Assembly (NCBI GenBank): GCA_027186245.1
Contig: CP114496.1
Location: 441,501 to 505,500, forward strand
Direction of reading: 5' to 3'
Source of the DNA: Coriaria nepalensis
Lineage: Eukaryota; Streptophyta; Magnoliopsida; Cucurbitales; Coriariaceae
Length of the DNA stretch: 64,000 nucleotides
The position numbers and the translations under genes are program-made. The notes under the pieces are model-generated. The model made no database searches. It was not told the DNA's origin and saw only the letters and a program-made list of their open reading frames with translations. Each line of letters starts with the position of its first letter. Positions within the stretch are counted from its first letter, which is position 1. Shown here piece by piece: positions 27,978 to 38,656 of the stretch.

Positions 27978-28651
27978 CTAAACTTACTGCTTAGTTCGAA
28001 TGATGAAGAATTGAAGATGGCGATGGTCATGTCTTATCTAGATGCTGGAAGTCACGTGACCCCATTTTTCTTTCTCTTTGCTGTTACAATTTACAAATAT
28101 GTAAGCATATATGTATATATTAAAAGAATAAGACCTCTTCTTTATCACAACCTGTAAGAAAGAATAAAGCTGGACATTTCAGTCACTTTTCGGAAAGCAC
28201 CAATTTGAAGTTTGAATTTTTATCGTTCACAAGTAAAAAAAGAAAAAAAAAATCTGTACAAACTGCATTCTTTTTAAGCAAGATTGTAAAAGGACAAACT
28301 GCAGTTTTGTAAACACAAACTGCAAAAGGAAAAACAGAATTGGTTTGGTCTACATTTTTTCTGGTTTTTGATTTAAAGTGGGTTTCAAAAAAGGATAGTT
28401 GGTCTCAATCTTGAAAGTTGAAAGGCAACTCCATTGCAATTTCTAGTAGCTTTAATCAAGTACCCAACTCACCAATTAAGCTTAGTTTGTCCTTTCTTTT
28501 GATCTAATTAATTGACAGTCTAGGTAACAATAATCATTATACTTCAGAGGCGTATATGTCTTCATATAATCATCATCTTTTAGAGGCATATAACTAAACA
28601 ACTTCAAATATCAGTTTAATAAATCATATCTAAAGTAAAATATCACATTAA

Positions 28652-28851
28652 GCCCCCAAAGGGATAGCTCAAATGGATGTAGCAAGTGACTCCTTAAGGG
28701 AAAGACGAGTTCAAAACCCCGAGTACTTTGTTGTTGAGATAAATACTCTTGATTTACCCATTGATATAATGAAGCCTACTGCTTTCCCAAAGTTTATACG
28801 TTATCACTGAAAGCGTGTGAATGAATTTCCCGATTATCAAGAAAAAAAAAG
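28652..28851 (+). mobile_element. tRNA-derived SINE with target-site duplication
   Basis: The element starts with a tRNA-like head. An A-box-like TAGCTCAAATGG lies near 28665, and about 40 bases on there is a B-box-like GAGTTCAAAACCCC. A non-tRNA body of roughly 130 bases follows, ending in an A-rich tail (AAGAAAAAAAAAG). It is flanked on both sides by the perfect 10-base repeat ATCACATTAA (28642-28651 and 28852-28861), which supports retroposition. Length (about 200 bases) and internal pol III promoter fit plant SINEs. I cannot name the family. Confidence 0.75.
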
Positions 28852-29509
28852 ATCACATTAAATAAATCTCACCTTATGCTTTTCCACATATTATATGTAT
28901 AATGAAGCATCCTAGATTTGTCAAATCCATAATTTATACACTGCATTATTTACATTTCTTACACACTTTCAAGAGCAAGAAGGATTATGAATTGGATTCT
29001 CCATTATCAAACCTTGTCACCTGATCCTTTTTTTTTTTTTTAAATAAATAATTTGAGAAGCTGAAAGCCAAAACAAAAAGAGAGTAAACTTCCTACATCG
29101 ACAAGATGGTTTTAACATCAAAATAAAGATCAAGGAATATAATCCCTCCTTTAGTTTCCACTTCAAAAAAAAAAAAAGAAAAAAGAAAGAAAAAAGAAAA
29201 GAAAAAACTACAATCTACAAGAATTTGAATATTGTTCCTGTCCCTTCTGTAATCCACAAACTGTTAAAGACCATTCCAGCAAAGAAACCGTACAAAATCT
29301 ACATGAAAAAAGGGCTAGAATTTCATAGCAAATGGATTGATGTAAAAGTGAAAAGACAGAAGGAATATGTACTTTTTACCTGTGACAAGCAAAGCATCCT
29401 CCTCTACAACCTGATTTTTCACATTCACATGTTCACTATCTTATAAGCTTCCTGAAAAAAAAAAACACTACACGCTTACTGCTCAATTACTAACACTCTT
29501 TTTTACCAA

Positions 29510-32500
29510 ATGTCATCTACAACAAGAGAATCTACTAGAAACGGGCTTGTCCGGAGAATGGCAAGTCTTCCGAGAAGCATTTTAGGAGGATTTTCAAGCA
29601 TTTTAGGAGGTCATAATAGAGCTATTGGAGGAGGAAGTAGAAACAATGACCATACTCTACTATCCAATCCCGAATTTCAATATCCTGAAACGGGAACAGA
29701 AGCATGGGCTTTCCTAACTAATTTCCAGACCAATTACACTACTTTTTCTACTTTACATCCTTTCTTTTATGCTTGTTCTTTCATGGAAGCAATGAAGATA
29801 GCAGAAAAAGAGCATAAGTTCTTGTTTATGTATCTTCACTCACCTGAGCACCCATTCACGCCTTCTTTCTGTAAGGAAACACTTTGTTCCGAGCTGGTTG
29901 TTCAATTTCTCGATGCTAATTTTATTTGTTGGGGAGCTCTTGCAAATAGAGGAGAAGGGTTACAAATGGCTTCTATGCTTAGACCTGGAAGCTACCCGTT
30001 TTGTGCCGTAATTGCTCCTGTTCCTAGTGATAGCATGACCATCTTGCAACAGGTTAGTTTGAATGAATGAAAATCACATTTCTTGATCTTTTTATGTATT
30101 GTCAATACTAAAGCTTTTAAGAGTAGTAGTTACTTCATGTGTACTCGGTATCAAAAAGGAGTAAATTAGACTTATCTCCCCTGTACTTTGCAATAACTAG
30201 ACTTAGGGCTGGTGTGCCTAAGAGTTCAAAAAACATTGTTTGAAATTAATTTGATAAATTTCCAAACTCTTATATAGGTCACATCAATTTAAATATAATC
30301 TTATACTAAAAACCGAGTTTCAGAAATTTGGTTCCAAAACCGCTAAGGAAAACAGGCCCTTAAAAACTAACAGTTCAGGTCACGTGTTTTAAAATGCATG
30401 AGTAATATTATGCAAAAATTAACTCATAAACTGCTTATGTCAATGGCATCAAAGATTGAAACCAGAGCTTATGGATATGGGAACTACAACACCTTTATTC
30501 ATTTATTTTATCTCTTTTGTTTTGGCTCCATGGTGTTAAAATAAAGAGATAAATTATGTATATTAGAGAGTTTATCTTTTATCTAACTTCTAGGGATTAG
30601 GTTAACAGATTCCTTAATTTTAGGGATTTTTATAGATTTCCTAAGTTTGTATCTAGTCTATATAAGAACTTAGGTTGTACGGTTGGCATATACATAATTA
30701 ACATACCAGTTTTTTATTCTCCATTATTTGTTTCATGGTATCAAAACCCTAGGTTTCTTTTTTTTTCCTCATAAATCAAGATGTCTGATGGTTCAACCAT
30801 TGGTAACCTCTTTCCGGCAAAGGAGTCTATAACCCAATAGATTTCCAACAATCTATAAAACATTCAAGCCACGTATAGAATGGAAATAACTATCGAAAGT
30901 GGTCTCAATTTATATAGACTTATTGGAAAGGGAAAGGAAAGATCAATCACCTTATTGACAGGGCCGGAGAAGCAGGATCCACGGTTCCCTATGTGGGATG
31001 AAGCGGATTCAATGGTTATGTCTTGGCTGTGGAATTCTATGATACCAGAGGTTAGTGATATTATTATGTTCCTAACCACTGCTCAGGAAATTTGGAAAGC
31101 AATCCGACAAACTTACTCAAAAGTAGCCAATGTAGCCCAAGTGTATGAAATCAAAACAAAATTAGCGGCTGCTGAATAGAGGGACAAAACAATGACAAAA
31201 TATGCCAACCATCTAGAAAAACCTACGGTATGAGTTGGATTATTATCAAGTTATTAAGATGACCAATAGTGAGGATGTTGTTACATTGAAAACATTCATA
31301 GAAAAGGAAAGAACATACGATTTCTTAGCAGACTTAAATGCAGAATTTGACCCAGTAAGGGTTCGGATCTTATGAAGAGAATTACCGACATTGGGAGAAA
31401 CAATCTCCGGGTAGTTCTTTAATCAGACTTTAACCTCGTTTCTCCATAATGAAGGCATAATTCATGAATCTTCCTGCATTGATACACCTCAACAGAATGG
31501 AGTGGCAGAGAGGAAAAATAGACACCTGCTGGAAATTGCTCGGGCATTACTATTTCAGCGACAAATCCCTCAATACTTGTGGGGAGAAGCAGTACTTATT
31601 GCTACCTTCCTTATCAATCGAGTACCTACTCAGGTATTAGACAACCAGAGCCCGTGGGAGGCCTTTTCCCATCATTTTCTAGAGTATAACTTACCAAACC
31701 GACTACCCCTAAAGTGTTTGGATGTGCAGTGTTTGTCCGTATACAATCCCAGAATCAGAGTAAATTAGTCCTCGAGCCCTTCGATGTCTATTCGTTGGAT
31801 ACTCGGTTACTCAGAAATGTTACAAGTGCTATCATCCGCCTACTCGCAAAATCTACATTACAATAGATGCCGCCTTTATTGAAAATGAGTCTTATTCTCC
31901 TCAAGGGGAAACACTACTCGAAGAGGAGGACATGTTGGATTGTTTTTCCAATCTTCCACTACCATTGTCTTAACCTTCCTCATTAGTAAATCCAATTCCA
32001 CAATCATCTCCACAATCTGAACCCCCAATTCCAGCATCTGATCCTACAGTTTCTAAACCACTCCAAGTCTACTCAAGGAAGAAGGGATACCAGACTGATC
32101 CAACGCTAGTCCAAGAGTTGGAACCGCAATAAGGACCTTAAACTATAAAGGAAGAGGATACTGAACAGGTAAATATTTATTCCTTACCTAACAAGGGTGA
32201 ATAAGACCTATGTATTGCACTTCGAAAATGTACCAGAAAATGCACACAACACTCACTTTCACAATTGGTCTCTTTTGACAATTTTTCTCCTTCACATAAA
32301 GCCTTTCTGACTCACTTAAACTCTATACACGTTCCTAAAATTTCATAAAATGATTGGCAAGTTGGGATTAAAGAAAATTTATTCTCCAGCTTGAGGGAGA
32401 GTGTTAAAATAAAGAAATGAATTATGTATATTAGAGAGTTTATCTTTTATCTAATTTCTAGGAATTAGGTTAACATATTCCTTAATTCTAGGGATTGCTA

Positions 32501-33423
32501 TAAATTTTCTAAATTTGTATCTAGTCTATATAAGAACTTAGGCCGTACGGTTGCTTATATAGAAATAACATACTGAGTTTTTTATTCTTCATTATTTGTT
32601 TCACATGGTTATATATATATATATATAGATGGAAGGGCCGGTTTCCCCAGCTGAGCTGGTGGAGATTCTACAGAGGACAGTAGAAGAACAGGGAATGGCT
32701 TTTGAGGGTTCAAAGGCCAAGAAAGAAGAAATAATCAGAGCAGATCGTAGGATAAGAGAAGAGCAAGATGCACAATATCTTGCAGCTCTCCATATAGACA
32801 AGGTCCACGACCAATTCAATACTAGTTTTTCAATATACAATTCTCAGAGATCAATTTTAGTTAAACCCCAATAAATTCAATATAACACTGAACATTCTTT
32901 CCCATCTATAGGAAAAGGAAAAACTCAAGAATTCACCTATGAAACCAGTAGCAGTTCCGAATAAAGAAAATCATCAGAAGCTAAAGCAAAATCCCAAATC
33001 AAAATGGAACAGCAAAGTGGAAGAAGCTAAATCTATTACTCAAACTCCATACAGGGAAGTGGGCGATAGAGACAAGGATTGTCAGGCTACCACACAGGTC
33101 TAAATGAATTCAGAAAACATGAGAGTTTTGATATATTTTTTCATTATCTGAATACTACTCCTACAACTACTGATACTACTTCCATGATTTTTCAGATACT
33201 GATAAGGTTTCCAAATGGTGAAAAGAGAGAGCAGAGTTTTTCATGCACAGACAAGATGAAATCAATCTACAGATACATTGATTCATTGGGCATACCTGGT
33301 ATCGGAAACTACAGACTGATATCAAACTTTCCGAGAAGAGTCTATGATGCTGATAAAACGGGAATGACCCTTAAAGAAGTTGGTCTCTATCCTCGAGCAA
33401 CTCTGTTCCTCGAGCATCAATAG
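29510..33423 (+). CDS. UAS/UBX-domain protein, PUX10/FAF2-like
   Basis: Four exons join in phase: 29510-30052, 32629-32802, 32912-33097, 33196-33423, giving 376 residues. Exon 1 carries a basic start with the glycine-rich LPRSILGGFSSILGG, then a UAS thioredoxin-like domain (FLFMYLHSPEHPFTPSFC, FLDANFICWG, PFCAVIAP). Exon 2 begins the helical linker (VSPAELVEILQRTVEEQ, then a charged coiled coil). Exon 3 is a Lys/Asn-rich linker, and exon 4 is the UBX domain (about 302-376) with ILIRFPNGEKRE and the loop NFPRR. UBX domains bind CDC48/p97; Arabidopsis PUX10 recruits CDC48 to lipid droplets and ER membranes. No UBA domain is present before the UAS domain, unlike PUX10, so the exact family member is uncertain. 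Intron 1 (2.6 kb) holds a MITE-like repeat and a copia element ending 25 bases before the acceptor. Confidence 0.88.
30206..30359. mobile_element. MITE-like element in intron 1 of the UBX gene
   Basis: A 154-base segment begins GGGCTGGTGTG and ends AACAGGCCC, imperfect inverted ends of the GGGC(C)TGTTT type. It is flanked by TTA on both sides (30203-30205 and 30360-30362), as for PIF/Harbinger (Tourist-type) MITEs. Its interior (ATACTAAAAA, AGTTTCAGAA) is shared with the segment at 34693-34861. Confidence 0.5.
30534..30735 (+). repeat. 5' LTR of the copia element
   Basis: TG...CA-bounded LTR with a TATA-like TCTATATAAG near 30656-30665, the expected promoter position, followed by TGGTATCA primer binding site. 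Confidence 0.9.
32402..32603 (+). repeat. 3' LTR of the copia element
   Basis: Same length as the 5' copy, preceded by the polypurine tract, and followed directly by the CATGG duplication and the host splice acceptor at 32627-32628. Its T-rich end (GTTTTTTATTCTTC) lies where the host pyrimidine tract should be. Confidence 0.9.
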
Positions 33424-33702
33424 CTTCATTTTTTTTTTCTCTTGTTTCTTTCTATCTGTAGTGCCAAAGCTCTGTGTCTTATCATAATACACATTATATG
33501 AAGCATAGTGTAATCTTGGCTAAAGAAAAGTAAATAAAGAATCATCATTCCAAATCAAACTCGAAAGCAACAAAAACTTGATTTTAATCAATGAAATATG
33601 TCCAAGACATGTACACAACACTTCAATTTCAGTCTTTGATTTTAACTGTCACTCTAAAAGAATAGATGAAATGAATGTTGCGACTAGCCGAAGCAGAAGA
33701 AA

Positions 33703-36150
33703 TTAATTAGGTCTTCGCTTTGGATGAATATAAGAAGGTAAAGATGCTCCAACAGCAGCAGTTCTCTTGCTCGGCATAGGCAGCTTGATTTGACTACAAT
33801 AAACAAGCACTGAAATGCATAAAAGTAACAAGAATATAAATACAGGAGAGGATATGAACTTCATATTTCTCAAATTTGTATGGCTAGCTTGAGTAGTAGT
33901 GATGTTTTCTCCTTCCACTAAGGCAGCTCCAAGTGTCCAAGAGACATCTGGAGGGCCAAAAATGATTTCTTTATGGCCAAGACAGAGTGAGTCTTCAATG
34001 AGTGATGCTATATAAGGCAAGCGGAAACAATGTTTCTCAAGAAGATTTCCATTTGAGGAGAGACTAGTACTTGAATTAGCCCTTGAAGTTGAGCATAATT
34101 CCCGTCCCTTCTCCCATATCTCTGTCCAGTTGGCTCTTGGAGGCAAATTTAGCACGTGATGAACGGCGAAGAATCCAGATAAAGCATGAAGGCGTGAGGA
34201 AGATAGAGTAAGAGCCGTCAAATTAATGTTATAACTGCCTGGAGAAAACACGTGAAAATTAAAAAGTGAATTCTCACAACAAGAATCTTATTCCCACAAA
34301 CCTATCCACTTAGAAGTATAGACACAGTCTTTATTGAATTTTCTCCAAATTAAGCAATATTATTAAAGTTCACATACTGGCCTATACCAAGAAGCTATTA
34401 CTTCAGTAGTGTTTAAGTTACCGATTGTTCTAAGAGTTTGAAACCAAGATTTGAACCCGAGATCTCAGCTCTAATACCATGTTAAGTTACTGATTGTCCC
34501 AAAAATTCGAACTATTAGGAAATAAAGTCAACTATATTATCTATTACTGAGATTCTTAACAACTAGGCTATGAAAAAGAAAGTGATAGAATTCTGGCAAC
34601 AAAACTCCAGTTTGAGCCTTGGGGTCAAAAATCCAATTTGGACAATTCAAAACTCTGGTTTGACTTAAAATCTGATCCAAAATGCAATGTAAGGCCGAGT
34701 TTGTCTAAGTGTTTTTTTTTTATACCTTGTTTGGATTTAGTTTAATTAATTTCCAAAGTATCAAATAAATACGCTACATTCAATTTAAACCTAAACCTAA
34801 TCTAATACTAAAAATCCAGTTTCAGAACCCATTTCTAAATCCATTAAGACAAACTGACCCCAACTAAAATAGAATTTATGCAAACTCCAGTTCATCCACA
34901 ACACAATTTTAGGCTCCAAAGTTCCAAACCAAATAAACACCAGAAGAGACACAAAAGTAGCATCACTTACCCCTTAAGGACGACAACTTAGCTTCGCACT
35001 TTGTAGTAAATATCGGTTCTGTCCAGTCTAAACTGCTCGAATTTACCGCAGCTGCCCTTGCAAGTCTTCTGCAAAGCTCCCAATCTGGATCTCCTACCAA
35101 ATAAAAAGAAGAAAATCCGATTCTTTGCACCTGACTAACATTTTTCTCTGTAATATTATGCCCAAAACAACCATCATAGCAGGTATAGTTTTGCATGTAC
35201 TCCAAACCAAGACAAGGATGTCCAACCACATATGTACCCCTTTTCTTATTTTCTCCAAATTTCTCTGCTTGAACAAGCATCATAATTGTCCTATCAAATG
35301 CCTCATTTAGACCAAAAGCAGGTAATGAATATGCCAAAATGGAGTTCTTATCACCAATTTTCGATCTCATGACTTCTTTTTCTTCTTCTTCACTTGCATT
35401 ATCATCATCTACTTCCGCCACAACTTGCAAAGAAGAACCCCCTAAATCAAGAAGTCCCAACTTAGGCGACTTTTTTGAATCGCTTCCAAAAAAACCCAAT
35501 TTATAATTGAGAGCAACCCATCCATAATAAGCTTCTTCTTCCCCACTTAGCACTCTTATCCTACTCTTCTTATACATAAATGAATATTCCTTTACAACAT
35601 CCTCTACATTATTCAAAACCTGCTTAGAATCCTCTATTTTCAACCTTCTTAATCCAGCCGTAGCTAAGACAAAAATAGGAGTACTCTTATGTTTATCAAT
35701 TGGCACAATCTGCTCGGCCCATAAAATTAATGGTTCTAAAGAAGCCCTTACTCCGGAAATATTATCCACGAATTTATCTAACCCTGGCTCGGTTTGCAAG
35801 CAATGATATTGACAAGAATTCTGATGAAGAGGACTCTCAGTAGAATTGTCAGGATAAGAATGCAATAAAACAGGAAACTTTTCTTTACTATTCTTCTTTT
35901 CTATCATCCATTCATAGACATCTACCCTTGTCCCTGTGCTTCCACAGTCTACAATCACTGTGTAATATGAATCTCTCTCTTTTGATGACTTACTAGCTTT
36001 TTCGGGTTTTAATGCTAATAATAAATAAGCACCAAGAAACAATAGGAGGAAAATCACAAACACAGTGGGACTTGTTTTGAACAAAAAATGTTTATGCTTA
36101 AACAATCCGGTAATGGGCGACTTAAGCTTAGAAGGTGACTTGGGCTCCAT
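33703..36150 (-). CDS. Apyrase (GDA1/CD39 family), APY6/7-like
   Basis: Two exons on the minus strand (36150-34971 and 34238-33703) join in phase 1 to give 571 residues. I start at the ATG at 36150 (MEPKSPSKLK), the usual start in this subgroup; the frame continues 15 bases further only through a TTG. A transmembrane helix lies near residues 29-47 and a second one near the C-terminus (VFIFLLLLCISVLVY), with the catalytic domain between. Apyrase conserved regions are visible in order: VDCGSTGTR (ACR1), VLATAGLRRL (ACR2), VLSGEEEAYYGW (ACR3), LLDLGGSSLQ (ACR4). The enzyme hydrolyses nucleoside tri- and diphosphates; Arabidopsis APY6/7 act in pollen wall formation and pavement-cell growth. The single intron carries a MITE-like segment. 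A GA microsatellite (about 36492-36511) lies in the upstream leader. Confidence 0.92.
34693..34861. mobile_element. MITE-like element in the apyrase intron
   Basis: The segment starts GGCCGAGTTTGTCTAAG and ends AAGACAAACTGACCCC, which form a good imperfect terminal inverted repeat. The interior (ATACTAAAAATCCAGTTTCAGAA) resembles the copy at 30206-30359 in the same orientation. The target-site duplication is unclear (TAA on the left, no exact match on the right). Confidence 0.45.
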
Positions 36151-38656
36151 GGATCTTGATAACAATATAATATTGAGACCTTGATTGGAAATTTTTTATC
36201 AGTATCAGTTTTACTTTGATTCAGAATACTTTTGCTACAAGATCATTACAAAATGCAAAAACAAGGAGCAAATCTATGAGAACAACATGATTTGAGCTGA
36301 TACTACGGCTCTTAGAAAGTCAGAATTGAAAGGGATATCACAGTTGGAGAGAATTCGGAGCAGAAAATTAAGAAACTGAATATGGATGGGCTTTAAAGCT
36401 TACCTCTATTTAGAATATGAATTCTGAAATCAATATAGCTTCTCTCTCTATTGTGTCTCTGTAATTCTCACCAGTGAAGTGAGAAATCGGAGAGAGAGAG
36501 AGAGAGAGAGACCGATTTACGTGAATCTGTGCCTTGTGTACTGGTACAAGCTGGAATTTTCATGCATTTTCTTCCTAGCCAAACAGAAAAAACCCCAAAA
36601 TTTTTTAAAAAAAAGTTTTCTTGGTTAAAAGCCCATATTAAGATTCTGGACCAAAAGTCATCGGAGATTCCAAGCCCAGTCCAATTCTCGAAACCTACCA
36701 ATAAAAACTCCTATAAGTTTGAATTTAGATTTTCACCCACTAAGCATTTCAACAATTCGATAAACACCCCTCATTTGGTAAATATTTGTTGTTATTGACT
36801 ATGTCATATATCCAAGTTCCAACCCAACGTCAACAAACCAGTAAGTAGCAATAATAGTCTTAAGAAATAACATCGTTAATATTTTTTTAGAGTTTGTTTG
36901 AGAATATTTATAAGTAGATAAATTAAATTTTTTTTTTTTTCATAAAATAAATAGTTTTAGTAATCGGTAAAAAAAATTATTTAATATTTATTATTTTAAG
37001 TAAGTATATTAAATGACTTTTAATTATAAGCATAACTTAAATATATTTTTATTTATAAATCACTCATTATTTATAAAATATTTTTTTAAGTATTTTTAAA
37101 TGGGCTCTTTATTATATATATAATTTATCTTTAAATTTTTCATAATCTAAAAAAGTGACATATATATTATATTATGTATGATAATGGAAGATAGATTGCG
37201 TTAAAAATGAAGTCAGTCGATATTTTTATTACATTCAAAATATTAGGTAATGAGATTAAAATTTGGGAATCAAAGTTACATAATTAGTTTACTAAACAAA
37301 AAAAGAAAAAAATTATCGGTGTATATAAACTACATAAGGTTAATGATATGTTCATTCAATTCTAATAAAAAAAATCTATCAAAATTCATTTTTCCTTTGT
37401 AAACCAATATAATTATCGTTGGGGAAGGACTTGAAACTTTCCTTTCATATTTCATTTTTTAGACAATCAAACTAAGGTATATTGCAAGGGACGAATAAAA
37501 CACCAACAAAACTTAACATCCAAAATCTATTATCTTTCCTTCTTGGTCTAGAAGTTTTCATTTTTTATACCTTTCCTCTTAATTACCTTCCTAATCTCTC
37601 ACTATCACCATTACCATCATCATCGAATGTGTTTCTTCTGACCACCTTCCTCCACTGCCGCTTCATCGGTATCCTCTCTCTATAGCTATATTTGGAATGC
37701 AAATTTGGATTTAAAAAAAGGAATGTTTTATAAAATGTAAAAAATGCGATATATAAATGTGATGGTCGTGATGGCGGGTGGCCAGTCAAATACAAAAATA
37801 AAGGGTTGGATGCGAGATTTGGTAAGAAAATAAAGTAAGGAAAATATTTGACCAAAAAGGGTAAGAAAAATTAATTTTAGATCCTAAATTAAAAATTTTA
37901 GTTTAACCTGTAAGTTGTAACATATATATATATATATATAGTTTTAAAAGTTTGAGGTAGTGAATCTATTTTTAAGAAACTTCGGGGCTACAAGTATAAT
38001 TTACTTAGAACTTTATTTTTTCTGAGGCTCGTTGTCGTCCAGTGACAATCAGAAAAAGGTTGCTATAAATACCCTAAATAGTAAATTCAACGTCCAGTCT
38101 ATCTTCCCCTTCATCCTCTTCTTTCTATCCATTCTTTATAAATTTATAACAAGTTCCCTTTTGGGGGATAAAGAGGGTTTAATTCTAGCTCACCCCGTTT
38201 CTTTTTTATTTTTTTTCTGGGTTTTCGAATTTCGACGAGCTTATGAATTCTAGTACACAGGTTAGTCTTTAATCTCCTTCGAGTATCCTTTCATGAATTG
38301 ATTTTTCTTTTTCCTTTTTCCCGGGTGATTTTCTTTCGGTGTTTGGCTTTGTTTGCCTTATAATATTAGGGTTTTTATCAGGTGGGTATTTTTTTTGTTT
38401 TCTGTTTGGTTGCAGAGAAAATTGGGAAGAAAGAATGAAAACTTAATTTTGAAGTAATTTTGTTTTTTCTGCTATGTCCATGAAACAAATTTGGAGATTT
38501 TCATTTTTTTTGTGGTGCAATGCACTAAAGATCATTTCCATTTTCAGCTTGAAAGCTCTAAAAGAATTACAAGAATTACATGATTAATTATCCTGTTTTT
38601 TCTTTTTGTTGAGTTAGGGCTTTTGATTAAATGATTTGGGAGTTGGGGAGGAGACA
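36151..38656. other. Divergent promoter and intergenic region
   Basis: The left part (36151-36530) is the leader and promoter of the minus-strand apyrase, including the GA repeat. About 36889-37110 is an AT-rich segment with weak inverted ends (AGAGTTTGTTTGAG / AAATGGGCTCT) that may be an old MITE. The C/T-rich stretch 38020-38260, ending at a splice donor-like CACAG|GTTAGT, is the likely non-coding first exon of the EMB2759-like gene. Confidence 0.5.

Larger units (their letters stand above)
25076..29509. other. Intergenic DNA with microsatellites and one SINE
   Basis: The first few hundred bases are the likely promoter and 5' leader of the neprosin-domain gene (minus strand). Further on are AAAT repeats (26543-26574), (TA)n arrays (26612-26630, 27206-27226, 27609-27643), a diverged duplication at 27839/27924 and a SINE at 28652-28851. 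An open frame at 29225-29446 has no recognisable features. Confidence 0.55.
30534..32603 (+). mobile_element. Complete but internally deleted Ty1/copia retrotransposon
   Basis: Two LTRs of 202 bases (30534-30735 and 32402-32603) begin TGTTAAAATAAAG, end TTTCA and are about nine-tenths identical by eye. A 5-base target-site duplication, CATGG, flanks the element (30529-30533 and 32604-32608). A primer binding site TGGTATCA (initiator-Met tRNA type) follows the 5' LTR and a polypurine tract (TTGAGGGAGAG) precedes the 3' LTR. The interior has a gag fragment (about 30780-31380), then an integrase C-terminal segment (TPQQNGVAERKN near 31486) and later pol pieces, with stop codons throughout. Reverse transcriptase and RNase H are absent, so the copy is non-autonomous. 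It sits in intron 1 of the UBX gene, same strand. Confidence 0.93.

Noticed and set aside
34430..34520. TGGTATTAGAGC-like word with GGGTTCAAATC on the minus strand, suggesting a tRNA-like or LTR primer site
   Set aside because: There is no paired LTR, no proper box spacing and no poly-A tail; it is a common plant repeat phrase and too short to call.
36151..36165. Upstream start for the apyrase at 36165
   Set aside because: The codon there is TTG; the first ATG in frame is at 36150 and matches the family start.
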